A program made the position numbers and the translations under genes. Below, piece by piece: positions 9,601 to 23,900 of a stretch of 64,000 nt of DNA (the stretch's first letter is position 1; each line of letters begins with the position of its first letter). Below the pieces are notes generated by a model. It was not told the origin of the DNA, did no database searches, and worked only from the letters and a program-made list of their open reading frames with translations. The stretch comes from Eledone cirrhosa (lineage: Eukaryota; Mollusca; Cephalopoda; Octopoda; Eledonidae), in contig OZ024744.1 in assembly GCA_964016885.1 (NCBI GenBank), positions 29,963,949 to 30,027,948 on the forward strand, written 5' to 3'.

Positions 9601-12600
9601 ACTGTTGTTGTTGGTATTGTTGTTATTGTTGTTGTTTTTGTTGGTACGGTTTTTGCTGGTATTGTTGTTATTTTTGTTGTTTTTGTTGGTACTGCTGTTG
9701 TTGCTTCTGTTGTTATTGTTGTTATTGTTGTTATTTTTGTTGATACTGTTGTTGCTGTTATTGTTGTTATTGTTGTTGTTTTTGTTGGTACTTTTGTTAC
9801 TGGTATTGTTGTTGTTGTTTTTGTTGATACTGTTGTTGTGGTTATCGTTGTCGTTGTTGTTGTTTTTGTTAGTACTGTTGTTACAGTTAATGTTGTCGTT
9901 GTTGTTGTTTTTGTTGATACTGGTATTGTTGTTATTGTTGTTGTTTTTGTTGGTACTGTTGTTGCTGTTATTGTTGTTGTTGTTATTCTTGTTGATACTG
10001 TTGTTGGTGGTATTTGTTGTTGTTGTTGTTGTTGTTTTTGTTGGTACTGTTGTTGTTGTTATACTTGTTGTTGTTGTTGTTTTTGTTGATACTGTTGTTG
10101 CTGGTATTGTTGTTATTGTTGTTGGTTTTGTTGGTACTGTTGTTGCTGGTATTGTTGTTGCTGTTGTTGTTTTTGTTGATACTGTTGTGACTGTAATTGT
10201 TGTTATTGTTGTCGTTTTTGTTGGTACTGTTGTTGCTGTTATTGTTGTTATTGCTGTTGTATTTGTTGGTACTGTTGTTACTGTTATTGTTGTTATTGTT
10301 GTTGTTTTTGTTGGTACTGTTGTTACTGTCATTGTTGTTGTTGTTGTTGTTTTTGTTGATACTGTTGTTGCTGTTATTGTTGTTATTGTTGTTGTTTTTG
10401 TTGGTACTGTTGTTGCTGTTATTGTTGTTATTGTTGTTGTTTTTGTTGGTACTGTTGTTGCTGTTATTGTTGATATTGTTGTTGTTTTTGTTGGTACTGT
10501 TGTTGCTGTTAATGTTGTTATTGTTGTTGTTTTTGTTGATACTGTTGTTGCTATTATTATTGTTGTTGTTGTTTTTGTTGGTACTTTGTTACTGTTATTG
10601 TTGTTATTGTTGTTGTTTTTGTTTGTACTGTTGTTGCTTGTATTGTTGTTTTTGTTGTTTTTTTGTTGGTACTGTTGTTACTGTTATTGTTGTTATTGTT
10701 GTTGTTCTTGTTGGTACTGTTGTTACTGTTATTGTTGTCGTAGTTGTTGTTTTTGTTGGTACTGTTGTTACTGTTATTGTTGTTATTGTTGTTATTGTTG
10801 TTGTTTGTTGGTACTGTTGGTTAAGTTATTGTCGTTATTGTTGTTGTTTTTCTTGATACTGTTGTTGCTGGTATTGTTGTTATTGCTGTTGTATTTGTTG
10901 GTACTGTTGTTACTGTTATTGTTGTTGTTGTTGTTGTTTTTGTTGATACTGTTGTTGCTGTTATTGTTGTTATTGTTGTTGTTTTTGTTGGTACTGTTGT
11001 TGCTGTTATTGTTGTTATTGTTGTTGTTTTTGTTGGTACTGTTGTTGCTGGTATTGTTGTTATTTTTTTTGTTTTTGTTGTTACTTTTGTTACTGTTATT
11101 GTTGTTATTGTTGTTGTTTTTCTTGGTACTGTTGTTGCTGTTATTGTTGTTATTGTTGTTGTTTTTGTTTGTACTGTTGTTGCTTGTATTGTTGTTTTTG
11201 TTGTTGTTTTTGTTGGTACTGTTGTTACTGTTATTGTTGTTATTGTTGTTGTTTTTGTTGGTACTGTTGTTACTGTTATTGTTGTCGTAGTTGTTGTTTT
11301 TGTTGGTACTGTTGTTACTGTTATTGTTGTTATTGTTGTTGTTTGTTGGTACTGTTGGATAAGTTATTGTCGTTATTGTTGTTGTTTTTCTTGATACTTT
11401 TGTTGCTGGTATTGTTGTTATTGTTGTTGTTTTCGTTGGTACTGTTGTTGCTGTTATTGTTGTCATTGTTGTTTTTGTAGGTACTGTTGTTGCTGTTATT
11501 GTTGTTGTCGTTGTTGTTTTTGTTGGTACTGTTGTTGCTGGTATTGTTGTTATTGTTGTTGTTTTTGTTGGTACTGTTGTTGCTGTTATTGTTGTTATTG
11601 TTGTTGTTTTTGTTGATACTGTTGTTGCTGGTATTGTTGTTGATGTTGTTTTTGTTGATACTCTTGTTACTGTTATTGATGTTGTTTTTGTTGGTACTGT
11701 TGTTGCTGTTATTGTTGTTATTGTTGTTGTTTTCGTTGGTTCTGTTGTTGCTGGTATTGTTGTTGTTGTTGTTTTTGTTTTTGTTGATACTGTTGTTACT
11801 GTTGTTGCTGTTATTGTTGTTGTTTTTGTTGTTTTTGTTGATACTGTTGTTGCTGTTATTGTTGTTATTGTTGTTATTGTTGTTGTTTGTGTTGGTACTG
11901 TTGTTGCTGGTATTGTTGTTATTGTTGTTATTGTTGTTGTTTGTGTTGGTACTGTTGTTGCTGGTATTGTTGTTATTGTTGTGGTTTTTGTTGTTACTTT
12001 TGTTACTGTTATTGTTGTTGTTGTTGTTTTTGTTGGTACTGTTGTTACTGTTAATGTTGTTGCTATTGTTGTTTTTGTTGTTACTGTTGTTGCTGTTATT
12101 GTTGTTGTTGTTGTTGTTTTTGTTTGTAGTGATATTGCTGTTATTATTGTTATTGTTGTTGTTTTCGTTGGTACTGTTTTTGCGGGTATTGTTGTTATTG
12201 TTTTGTTTTTGTTGGTACTGTTGTTGCTGGTATAGTTGTTATTGTTGTTGTTTTTGTTGATACTGTTGTAGCTGTTATTGTTGTTGTTGTTGTTGTTTTA
12301 GTTGGTACTGTTGTTGCTGTTATTGTTGTTATTGCTGTTGTTTTTGTTGGTACTGTTGTTGTTGGTATTGTTGTTATTGTTGTTGTTTTTGTTGGTACTG
12401 TTTTTGCTGGTATTATTGTTATTTTTGTTGTTTTTTGTTGGTACTGCTGTTGTTGCTTTTGTTGTTATTGTTGTTATTGTTGTTGTTTTTGTTGATACTG
12501 TTGTTGCGGTTATCGTTGTCGTTGTTGTTGTTTTTGTTAGTACTGTTGTTACAGTTAATGTTGTCGTTGTTGTTGTTTTTGTTGATACTGGTATTGTTGT

Positions 12601-12960
12601 TATTGTTGGTACTGTTGTTGCTGTTATTGTTGTTGTTGTTATTCTTGTTGATACTGTTGTTGCTGGTATTTTTTGTTGTTGTTGTTGTTGTTTTTGTTGG
12701 TACTGTTGTTGTTGTTATACTTGTTGTTGTTGTTGTTTTTGTTGATACTGTTGTTGCTGGTATTGTTGTTATTGTTGTTGTTTTTGCTGGTACTGTTGTT
12801 GCTGGTATTGTTGTTGCTGTTGTTGTTTTTGTTGATACTGTTGTTACTGTTATTGTTGTTATTGATGTCGTTTTTATTGGTACTGTTGTTGCTGGTATTG
12901 TTGTTATTGTTGTTGTTTTTGTTGATACTGTTGTTACTGTTGTTGCTGTTATTGTTGTAA
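6613..12960 (+). repeat. Array segment 1: mixed units, partial duplications
   Basis: The left part of the array begins abruptly with canonical units and shows no gradual decay toward the LINE. It holds repeated multi-unit blocks: the stretch near 9551-10100 reappears near 12302-12745, and the stretch around 8206-8660 reappears near 10380-10830. It has no single clean higher-order period. It carries three copies of the GGTTAAG/GGATAAG variant, at about 8658, 10819 and 11357. Confidence 0.75.
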
Positions 12961-15900
12961 TTGTTGTTGATACTGTTGTTGTTGTTATTGTTGTTGTTGT
13001 TGTTTTTGTTGGTACTGTTGTTGCTATTATTGTTGTTATTGTTGTTGTTTTTGTTGATACTGTTGTTGCTGTTATTGTTGTTATTGTTGTTGTTTTTGTT
13101 GGTACTGTTGTTGCTGGTATTGTTGTTGTTGTTGTTGTTTTTCTTGGTACTGTTGTTGATGTTATTGTTGTTATTGCTGTTGTTTTTGTTGGTACTGTTG
13201 TTACTGTTATTGTTGTTATTGTTGTTGTTTTTGTTGGTACTGTTGTTACTGTTATTGTTGTTGTTGTTGTTGTTGTTTTTGTTGATACTGTTGTTGCTGT
13301 TATTGTTATTGTTGTTGTTTTTGTCGGTACTGTTGTTGCTGTTATTGTTGTTTTTGTTGTTATTGTTGTTATTGTTGTTGTTTTTGTTGATACTGTTGTT
13401 GCTGTTATTGTTGTTATTGTTGTTGTTTTTGTTGGTACTGTTGTTGCTTGTATTGTTGTTATTGTTGTTGTTTTTGTTGGTACTGTTGTTGCTGTTATTA
13501 TTTTTGTTGTTGTTTTTGTTGGTACTGTTGTTACTGTTATTGTTGTTGTTGTTTTTGTTGGTACTGTTGTTGTTGTTTTTGTTGTTATTGTTGTTATTGT
13601 GTTTTTTGTTGATACTGTTGTTGCTGTTATTGTTGTTATTGTTGTTGTTTTTGTTTGTACTGTTGTTGCTTGTATTGTTGTTTTTGTTGTTGTTTTTGTT
13701 GGTACTGTTGTTACTGTTATTGTTGTTATTGTTGTTGTTTTTGTTGGTACTGTTGTTACTGTTATTGTTGTCGTAGTTGTTGATTTTGTTGGTACTGTTG
13801 TTACTGTTAATGTTGTTGCTATTGTTGTTTTTGTTGTTACTGTTGTTGCTGTTATTGTTGTTGTTGTTGTTGTTGTTTTTGTTTGTAGTGATATTGCTGT
13901 TATTATTGTTATTGTTGTTGTTTTCGTTGGTACTGTTTTTGCGGGTATTGTTGTTATTGTTTTGTTTTTGTTGGTACTGTTGTTGCTGGTATAGTTGTTA
14001 TTGATGTTGTTTTTGTTAGTACTGTTGTTACAGTTAATGTTGTCGTTGTTGTTGTTTTTGTTGATACTGGTATTGTTGTTATTGTTGTTGTTTTTGTTGG
14101 TACTGTTGTTGCTGTTATTGTTGTTGTTGTTATTCTTGTTGATACTGTTGTTGCTGGTATTTTTTGTTGTTGTTGTTGTTGTTTTTGTTGGTACTGTTGT
14201 TGTTGTTATACTTGTTGTTGTTGTTGTTTTTGTTGATACTGTTGTTGCTGGTATTGTTGTTATTGTTGTTGTTTTTGCTGGTACTGTTGTTGCTGGTATT
14301 GTTGTTGCTGTTGTTGTTTTTGTTGATACTGTTGTTACTGTTATTGTTGTTATTGTTGTCGTTTTTGTTGGTACTGTTGTTGCTGTTATTGTTGTTATTG
14401 CTGTTGTATTTGTTGGTACTTTTGTTACTGTTATTGTTGTTGTTGTTGTTGTTTTTGTTGGTACTGTTGTTACTGTTATTATTGTTGCTATTGTTGTTTT
14501 TGTTGTTACTGTTGTTGTTGTAATTGTTGTTGTTGTTGTTGTTTTTGTTGGTACTGATATTGCTGTTATTATTGTTATTGTTGTTGTTTTTGTTGGTACT
14601 GTTTTTGCGGGTATTGTTGTTGTTGTTGTTGATTTCGTTGGTACTGTTGTTGCTGGTATAATTGTTATTGTTGTTGTTTTTGTTGATACTGTTGTAGCTG
14701 TTATTGTTGTTGTTGTTGTTGTTTTTGTTGGTACTGTTGTTGCTGTTATTGTTGTTATTGCTGTTGTTTATGTTGGTACTGTCGTTGCTGGTATTGTTGT
14801 TATTGTTGTTGTTTTTGTTGGTACTGTTTTTGCTGGTATTGTTGTTATTTTTGTTGTTTTTGTTGGTACTGTTGTTGTTTTTGTTGTTATTGTTGTTATT
14901 GTTGTTGTTTTTGTTGATACTGTTGTTGCTGTTATTGTTGTTATTGTTGTTGTTTTTGTTGGTACTGTTGTTCTGTTATTGTTGATATTGTTGTTGTTTT
15001 TGTTGGTACTGTTGTTGCTGTTAATGTTGTTATTGTTGTTGTTTTTGTTGATACTGTTGTTGCTGTTATTATTTTCGTTGTTGTTTTTGTTGGTACTGTT
15101 GTTACTGTTATTGTTGTTATGGTTGTTGTTTTTGTTGGTACTGTTGTTACTGTTATTGTTGTTATTGTTGTTGTTTGTTGGTACTGTTGGTTAAGTAATT
15201 GTCGTTATTGTTGTTGTTTTTCTTGATACTGTTGTTGCTGGTATTGCTGTTATTGTTGTTGTTTTCGTTGGTACTGTTGTTGCTGTTATTGTTGTTATTG
15301 TTGTTTTTGTAGGTACTGTTGTTGCTGTTATTGTTGTTGTCGTTGTTGTTTTTGTTGGTACTGTTGTTGCTGTTATTGTTGTCATTGTTGTTGTTTTTGT
15401 TGGTACTGTTGTTACTGCTATTGTTGTTATTGATGTTGTTTTTGTTGGTACTGTTGTTGCTGGTATTGTTGTTATTGTTGTTGTTTTTGTTAGTACTGTT
15501 GTTGCTGTTATTGTTGTTGTTGTTGTTGTTGTTTGTGTTGGTACTGTTGTTGCTGTTATTGTTGTTATTGTTGTTGTTTTTATTGATACTGTTGTTGCTG
15601 GTATTGTTGTTGTTGTTTTTGTAGGTACTGTTGTAGCTGTTATTGTTGTTATTGTTGTTGTTTTTGTTTGTACTGTTGTTGCTGTTATTGTTGTTATTGT
15701 TGTTGTTTATGTTGGTTCTGTTGTTGCTGGTATTGTTGTTGTTGTTTTTGTTTTTGTTGATACTGTTGTTACTGTTGTTGCTGTTATTGTTGTAATTGTT
15801 GTTGATACTGTTGTTGTTGTTATTGTTGTTGTTGTTGTTTTTGTTGGTACTGTTGTTGCTATTATTGTTGTTATTGTTGTTGTTTTTGTTGATACTGTTG

Positions 15901-18900
15901 TTGCTGTTATTGTTGTTATTGTTGTTGTTTTTGTTGGTACTGTTGTTGCTGGTATTGTTGTTATTGTTGTTGTTTTTCTTGGTACTGTTGTTGATGTTAT
16001 TGTTGTTATTGCTGTTGTTTTTGTTGGTACTGTTGTTACTGTTATTGTTGTTATTGTTGTTGTTTTTGTTGGTACTGTTGTTACTGTTATTGTTGTTGTT
16101 GTTGTTGTTTTTGTTGATACTGTTGTTGCTGTTATTGTTGTTATTGTTGTTGTTTTTGTCGGTACTGTTGTTGCTGTTATTGTTGTTTTTGTTGTTATTG
16201 TTGTTATTGTTGTTGTTTTTGTTGATACTGTTGTTGCTGTTATTGTTGTTATTGTTGTTGTTTTTGTTGGTACTGTTGTTGCTTGTATTGTTGTTATTGT
16301 TGTTGTTTTTGTGGGTACTGTTGTTGCTGTTATTATTTTTGTTGTTGTTTTTGTTGGTACTGTTGTTACTGTTATTGTTGTTGTTGTTTTTGTTGGTACT
16401 GTTGTTGTTGTTTTTGTTGTTATTGTTGTTATTGTGTTTTTTGTTGATACTGTTGTTGCTGTTATTGTTGTTGTTTTTGTTGATACTGTTGTTACTGTTG
16501 TTGCTGTTATTGTTGTAATTGTTGTTGATACTGTTGTTGTTGTTATTGTTGTTGTTGTTGTTTTTGTTGGTACTGTTGTTGCTATTATTGTTGTTATTGT
16601 TGTTGTTTTTGTTGATACTGTTGTTGCTGTTATTGTTGTTATTGTTGTTGTTTTTGTTGGTACTGTTGTTGCTGGTATTGTTGTTGTTGTTGTTGTTTTT
16701 CTTGGTACTGTTGTTGATGTTATTGTTGTTATTGCTGTTGTTTTTGTTGGTACTGTTGTTACTGTTATTGTTGTTATTGTTGTTGTTTTTGTTGGTACTG
16801 TTGTTACTGTTATTGTTGTTGTTGTTGTTGTTGTTGTTTTTGTTGATACTGTTGTTGCTGTTATTGTTATTGTTGTTGTTTTTGTCGGTACTGTTGTTGC
16901 TGTTATTGTTGTTTTTGTTGTTATTGTTGTTATTGTTGTTGTTTTTGTTGATACTGTTGTTGCTGTTATTGTTGTTATTGTTGTTGTTTTTGTTGGTACT
17001 GTTGTTGCTTGTATTGTTGTTATTGTTGTTGTTTTTGTTGGTACTGTTGTTGCTGTTATTATTTTTGTTGTTGTTTTTGTTGGTACTGTTGTTACTGTTA
17101 TTGTTGTTGTTGTTTTTGTTGGTACTGTTGTTGTTGTTTTTGTTGTTATTGTTGTTATTGTGTTTTTTGTTGATACTGTTGTTGCTGTTATTGTTGTTAT
17201 TGTTGTTGTTTTTGTTTGTACTGTTGTTGCTTGTATTGTTGTTTTTGTTGTTGTTTTTGTTGGTACTGTTGTTACTGTTATTGTTGTTATTGTTGTTGTT
17301 TTTGTTGGTACTGTTGTTACTGTTATTGTTGTCGTAGTTGTTGATTTTGTTGGTACTGTTGTTACTGTTAATGTTGTTGCTATTGTTGTTTTTGTTGTTA
17401 CTGTTGTTGCTGTTATTGTTGTTGTTGTTGTTGTTGTTTTTGTTTGTAGTGATATTGCTGTTATTATTGTTATTGTTGTTGTTTTCGTTGGTACTGTTTT
17501 TGCGGGTATTGTTGTTATTGTTTTGTTTTTGTTGGTACTGTTGTTGCTGGTATAGTTGTTATTGATGTTGTTTTTGTTAGTACTGTTGTTACAGTTAATG
17601 TTGTCGTTGTTGTTGTTTTTGTTGATACTGGTATTGTTGTTATTGTTGTTGTTTTTGTTGGTACTGTTGTTGCTGTTATTGTTGTTGTTGTTATTCTTGT
17701 TGATACTGTTGTTGCTGGTATTTTTTGTTGTTGTTGTTGTTGTTTTTGTTGGTACTGTTGTTGTTGTTATACTTGTTGTTGTTGTTGTTTTTGTTGATAC
17801 TGTTGTTGCTGGTATTGTTGTTATTGTTGTTGTTTTTGCTGGTACTGTTGTTGCTGGTATTGTTGTTGCTGTTGTTGTTTTTGTTGATACTGTTGTTACT
17901 GTTATTGTTGTTATTGTTGTCGTTTTTGTTGGTACTGTTGTTGCTGTTATTGTTGTTATTGCTGTCGTATTTGTTGGTACTGTTGTTACTGTTATTGTTG
18001 TTGTTGTTGTTGTTTTTGTTGATACTGTTGTTGCTGTTATTGTTGTTATTGTTGTTGTTTTTGTTGTTACTTTTGTTACTGTTATTGTTGTTGTTGTTGT
18101 TGTTTTTGTTGGTACTGTTGTTACTGTTATTATTGTTGCTATTGTTGTTTTTGTTGTTACTGTTGTTGTTGTAATTGTTGTTGTTGTTGTTGTTTTTGTT
18201 GGTACTGATATTGCTGTTATTATTGTTATTGTTGTTGTTTTTGTTGGTACTGTTTTTGCGGGTATTGTTGTTGTTGTTGTTGATTTCGTTGGTACTGTTG
18301 TTGCTGGTATAATTGTTATTGTTGTTGTTTTTGTTGATACTGTTGTAGCTGTTATTGTTGTTGTTGTTGTTGTTTTTGTTGGTACTGTTGTTGCTGTTAT
18401 TGTTGTTATTGCTGTTGTTTATGTTGGTACTGTCGTTGCTGGTATTGTTGTTATTGTTGTTGTTTTTGTTGGTACTGTTTTTGCTGGTATTGTTGTTATT
18501 TTTGTTGTTTTTGTTGGTACTGTTGTTGTTTTTGTTGTTATTGTTGTTATTGTTGTTGTTTTTGTTGATACTGTTGTTGCTGTTATTGTTGTTATTGTTG
18601 TTGTTTTTGTTGGTACTGTTGTTCTGTTATTGTTGATATTGTTGTTGTTTTTGTTGGTACTGTTGTTGCTGTTAATGTTGTTATTGTTGTTGTTTTTGTT
18701 GATACTGTTGTTGCTGTTATTATTTTTGTTGTTGTTTTTGTTGGTACTGTTGTTACTGTTATTGTTGTTATGGTTGTTGTTTTTGTTGGTACTGTTGTTA
18801 CTGTTATTGTTGTTATTGTTGTTGTTTGTTGGTACTGTTGGTTAAGTAATTGTCGTTATTGTTGTTGTTTTTCTTGATACTGTTGTTGCTGGTATTGCTG

Positions 18901-20900
18901 TTATTGTTGTTGTTTTCGTTGGTACTGTTGTTGCTGTTATTGTTGTTATTGTTGTTTTTGTAGGTACTGTTGTTGCTGTTATTGTTGTTGTCGTTGTTGT
19001 TTTTGTTGGTACTGTTGTTGCTGTTATTGTTGTCATTGTTGTTGTTTTTGTTGGTACTGTTGTTACTGCTATTGTTGTTATTGATGTTGTTTTTGTTGGT
19101 ACTGTTGTTGCTGGTATTGTTGTTATTGTTGTTGTTTTTGTTAGTACTGTTGTTGCTGTTATTGTTGTTGTTGTTGTTGTTGTTTGTGTTGGTACTGTTG
19201 TTGCTGTTATTGTTGTTATTGTTGTTGTTTTTATTGATACTGTTGTTGCTGGTATTGTTGTTGTTGTTTTTGTAGGTACTGTTGTAGCTGTTATTGTTGT
19301 TATTGTTGTTGTTTTTGTTTGTACTGTTGTTGCTGTTATTGTTGTTATTGTTGTTGTTTATGTTGGTTCTGTTGTTGCTGGTATTGTTGTTGTTGTTTTT
19401 GTTTTTGTTGATACTGTTGTTACTGTTGTTGCTGTTATTGTTGTAATTGTTGTTGATACTGTTGTTGTTGTTATTGTTGTTGTTGTTGTTTTTGTTGGTA
19501 CTGTTGTTGCTATTATTGTTGTTATTGTTGTTGTTTTTGTTGATACTGTTGTTGCTGTTATTGTTGTTATTGTTGTTGTTTTTGTTGGTACTGTTGTTGC
19601 TGGTATTGTTGTTATTGTTGTTGTTTTTCTTGGTACTGTTGTTGATGTTATTGTTGTTATTGCTGTTGTTTTTGTTGGTACTGTTGTTACTGTTATTGTT
19701 GTTATTGTTGTTGTTTTTGTTGGTACTGTTGTTACTGTTATTGTTGTTGTTGTTGTTGTTTTTGTTGATACTGTTGTTGCGGTTATTGTTGTTATTGTTG
19801 TTGTTTTTGTCGGTACTGTTGTTGCTGTTATTGTTGTTTTTGTTGTTATTGTTGTTATTGTTGTTGTTTTTGTTGATACTGTTGTTGCTGTTATTGTTGT
19901 TATTGTTGTTGTTTTTGTTGGTACTGTTGTTGCTTGTATTGTTGTTATTGTTGTTGTTTTTGTGGGTACTGTTGTTGCTGTTATTATTTTTGTTGTTGTT
20001 TTTGTTGGTACTGTTGTTACTGTTATTGTTGTTGTTGTTTTTGTTGGTACTGTTGTTGTTGTTTTTGTTGTTATTGTTGTTATTGTGTTTTTTGTTGATA
20101 CTGTTGTTGCTGTTATTGTTGTTGTTTTTGTTGATACTGTTGTTACTGTTGTTGCTGTTATTGTTGTAATTGTTGTTGATACTGTTGTTGTTGTTATTGT
20201 TGTTGTTGTTGTTTTTGTTGGTACTGTTGTTGCTATTATTGTTGTTATTGTTGTTGTTTTTGTTGATACTGTTGTTGCTGTTATTGTTGTTATTGTTGTT
20301 GTTTTTGTTGGTACTGTTGTTACTGTTATTGTTGTTATTGTTGTTGTTTTTGTTGGTACTGTTGTTACTGTTATTGTTGTTGTTGTTGTTGTTGTTGTTT
20401 TTGTTGATACTGTTGTTGCTGTTATTGTTATTGTTGTTGTTTTTGTCGGTACTGTTGTTGCTGTTATTGTTGTTTTTGTTGTTATTGTTGTTATTGTTGT
20501 TGTTTTTGTTGATACTGTTGTTGCTGTTATTGTTGTTATTGTTGTTGTTTTTGTTGGTACTGTTGTTGCTTGTATTGTTGTTATTGTTGTTGTTTTTGTT
20601 GGTACTGTTGTTGCTGTTATTATTTTTGTTGTTGTTTTTGTTGGTACTGTTGTTACTGTTATTGTTGTTGTTGTTTTTGTTGGTACTGTTGTTGTTGTTT
20701 TTGTTGTTATTGTTGTTATTGTGTTTTTTGTTGATACTGTTGTTGCTGTTATTGTTGTTATTGTTGTTGTTTTTGTTTGTACTGTTGTTGCTTGTATTGT
20801 TGTTTTTGTTGTTGTTTTTGTTGGTACTGTTGTTACTGTTATTGTTGTTATTGTTGTTGTTTTTGTTGGTACTGTTGTTACTGTTATTGTTGTCGTAGTT
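12961..20900 (+). repeat. Higher-order repeat A, about 3.56-3.65 kb
   Basis: Distinctive multi-unit strings recur at fixed spacing. Positions 13777, 13995 and 14164 recur at 17338, 17556 and 17725 (3561 bp). Positions 14704, 15191, 15319, 15796 and 16519 recur at 18355, 18842, 18970, 19447 and 20170 (3651 bp). The 90 bp difference is two extra units near 18005-18095. A block starting TTGTTGTTGATACTGTTG recurs at 12961, 15796, 16519, 19447, 20170 and 23333. This shows an additional 723 bp duplication inside each copy. Confidence 0.85.
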
Positions 20901-23900
20901 GTTGATTTTGTTGGTACTGTTGTTACTGTTATTGTTGTTATTGTTGTTGTTTGTTGGTACTCTTGGTTAAGTTATTGTCGTTATTGTTGTTGTTTTTCTT
21001 GATACTTTTGTTGCTGGTATTGTTGTTATTGTTGTTGTTTTCGTTGGTACTGTTGTTGCTGTTATTGTTGTCATTGTTGTTTTTGTAGGTACTGTTGTTG
21101 CTGTTTATGTTGTTGTTGTCGTTGTTGTTTTTGTTGGTACTGTTGTTGCTGTTATTGTTGTCATTGTTGTTGTTTTTGTTGGTACTGTTGTTACTGGTAT
21201 TGTTGTTATTGTTGTTGTTTTTGTTGGTACTGTTGTTGCTGTTATTATTTTTGTTGTTGTTTTTGTTGGTACTGTTGTTGCTGGTATTGTTGTTATTGTT
21301 GTTGTTTTTGTTGGTACTGTTGTTGCTGTTATTGTTGTTATTGTTGTTGTTTTTGTTGATACTGTTGTTGCTGGTATTGTTGTTGCTGTTGTTTTTGTTG
21401 ATACTCTTGTTACTGTTATTGTTGTTGTTTTTGTTGGTACTGTTGTTGCTGTTATTGTTGTTATTGTTGTTGTTTTTGTTGGTTCTGTTGTTCCTGTTAT
21501 TGTTGTTATTGTTGTTATTGTTGTTGTTTGTGTTGGTACTGTTGTTGCTGTTATTGTTGTTGTTTTTGTTGTTTTTGTTGATACTGTTGTTGCTGTTATT
21601 GTTGTTATTGTTGTTATTGTTGTTGTTTGTGTTGGTACTGTTGTTGCTGGTATTGTTGTTATTGTTGTTATTGTTGTTGTTTGTGTTGGTACTGTTGTTG
21701 CTGGTATTGTTGTTATTGTTGTTGTTTTTGTTGTTACTTTTGTTACTGTTATTGTTGTTGTTGTTGTTTTTGTTGGTACTGTTGTTACTGTTAACGTTGT
21801 TGCTATTGTTGTTTTTGTTGTTACTGTTGTTGCTGTTATTGTTGTTGTTGTTGTTGTTTTTGTTTGTAGTGATATTGCTGTTATTATTGTTATTGTTGTT
21901 GTTTTCGTTGGTACTGTTTTTGCGGGTATTGTTGTTATTGTTTTGTTTTTGTTGGTACTGTTGTTGCTGGTATAGTTGTTATTGTTGTTGTTTTTGTTGA
22001 TACTGTTGTAGCTGTTATTGTTGTTGTTGTTGTTGTTTTAGTAGGTACTGTTGTTGCTGTTATTGTTGTTATTGCTGTTGTTTTTGTTGGTACTGTTGCT
22101 GTTGGTATTGTTGTTATTGTTGTTGTTTTTGTTGGTACTGTTTTTGCTGGTATTATTGTTATTTTTGTTGTTTTTTGTTGGTACTGCTGTTGTTGCTTTT
22201 GTTGTTATTGTTGTTATTGTTGTTGTTTTTGTTGATACTGTTGTTGCGTTTATCGTTGTCGTTGTTGTTGTTTTTGTTAGTACTGTTGTTACAGTTAATG
22301 TTGTCGTTGTTGTTGTTTTTGTTGATACTGGTATTGTTGTTATTGTTGTTGTTTTTGTTGGTACTGTTGTTGTTGTTATACTTGTTGTTGTTGTTGTTTT
22401 TGTTGATACTGTTGTTGCTGGTATTGTTGTTATTGTTGTTGTTTTTGCTGGTACTGTTGTTGCTGGTATTGTTGTTGCTGTTGTTGTTTTTGTTGATACT
22501 GTTGTTACTGTTATTGTTGTTATTGTTGTCGTTTTTGTTGGTACTGTTGTTGCTGTTATTGTTGTTATTGCTGTTGTATTTGTTGGTACTGTTGTTACTG
22601 TTATTGTTGTTGTTGTTGTTGTTTTTGTTGATACTGTTGTTGCTGTTATTGTTGTTATTGTTGTTGTTTTTCTTGATACTGTTGTTGCTGGTATTGTTGT
22701 TATTGTTGTTGTTTTCGTTGCTACTGTTGTTGCTGTTATTGTTGTTATTGTGGTTTTTGTAGGTACTGTTGTTGCTGTTATTGTTGTTGTCGTTGTTGTT
22801 TTTGTTGGTACTGTTGTTGCTGTTATTGTTGTCATTGTTGTTGTTTTTGTTGGTACTGTTGTTACTGGTATTGTTGTTATTGTTGTTGTTCTTGTTGGTA
22901 CTGTTGTTGCTGTTATTATTTTTGTTGTTGTTGTTTTTGTTGGTACTGTTGTTGCTGGTATTGTTGTTATTGTTGTTGTTTTTGTTGGTACTGCTGTTGC
23001 TGTTATTGTGGTTGCTATTGTTTTTATTGGTACTGTTGTTGCTGTTATTGTTGTTGTTGTTGTTGTTGTTTGTGTTGGTACTGTTGTTGCTGTTATTGTT
23101 GTTATTGTTGTTGTTTTTATTGATACTGTTGTTGCTGGTATTGTTGTTGTTGTTTTTGTTGGTACTGTTGTTGCTGTTATTGTTGTTATTTTTGTTGTTT
23201 TTGTTTGTACTGTTGTTGCTGTTATTGTTGTTATTGTTGTTGTTTATGTTGGTTCTGTTGTTGCTGGTATTGTTGTTGTTGTTTTTGTTTTTGTTGATAC
23301 TGTTGTTACTGTTGTTGCTGTTATTGTTGTAATTGTTGTTGATACTGTTGTTGTTGTTATTGTTGTTGTTGTTTTTGTTGGTACTGTTGTTGCTATTATT
23401 GTTGTTATTGTTGTTGTTTTTGTTGATACTGTTGTTGCTGTTATTGTTGTTATTGTTGTTGTTTTTGTCGGTACTGTTGTTGCTTGTATTGTTGTTATTG
23501 CTGTTGTTTTTGTCGGTACTGTTGTTGCTTGTATTGTTGTTATTGTTGTTGTTTTTGTTGGTACTGTTGTTGATGTTATTGTTGTTATTGCTGTTGTTTT
23601 TGTTGATACTGTTGTTGCTGTTATTGTTGTTATTATTGTTGTTTTTGTCGGTACTGTTGTTGCTTGTATTGTTGTTATTGTTGTTGTTTTGTTGGTACTG
23701 TTGTTGCTGTTATTATTTTTGTTGTTGTTTTTGTTGGTACTGTTGTTACTGTTATGGTTGTTGTTGTTTTTGTTGGTACTGTTGTTGTTGTTTTTGTTGT
23801 TATTGTTGTTATTGTGTTTTTTGTTGATACTGTTGTTGCTGTTATTGTTGTTGTTTTTGTTGATACTGTTGTTGCTGTTATTGTTGTTGTTGTTGTTTTT

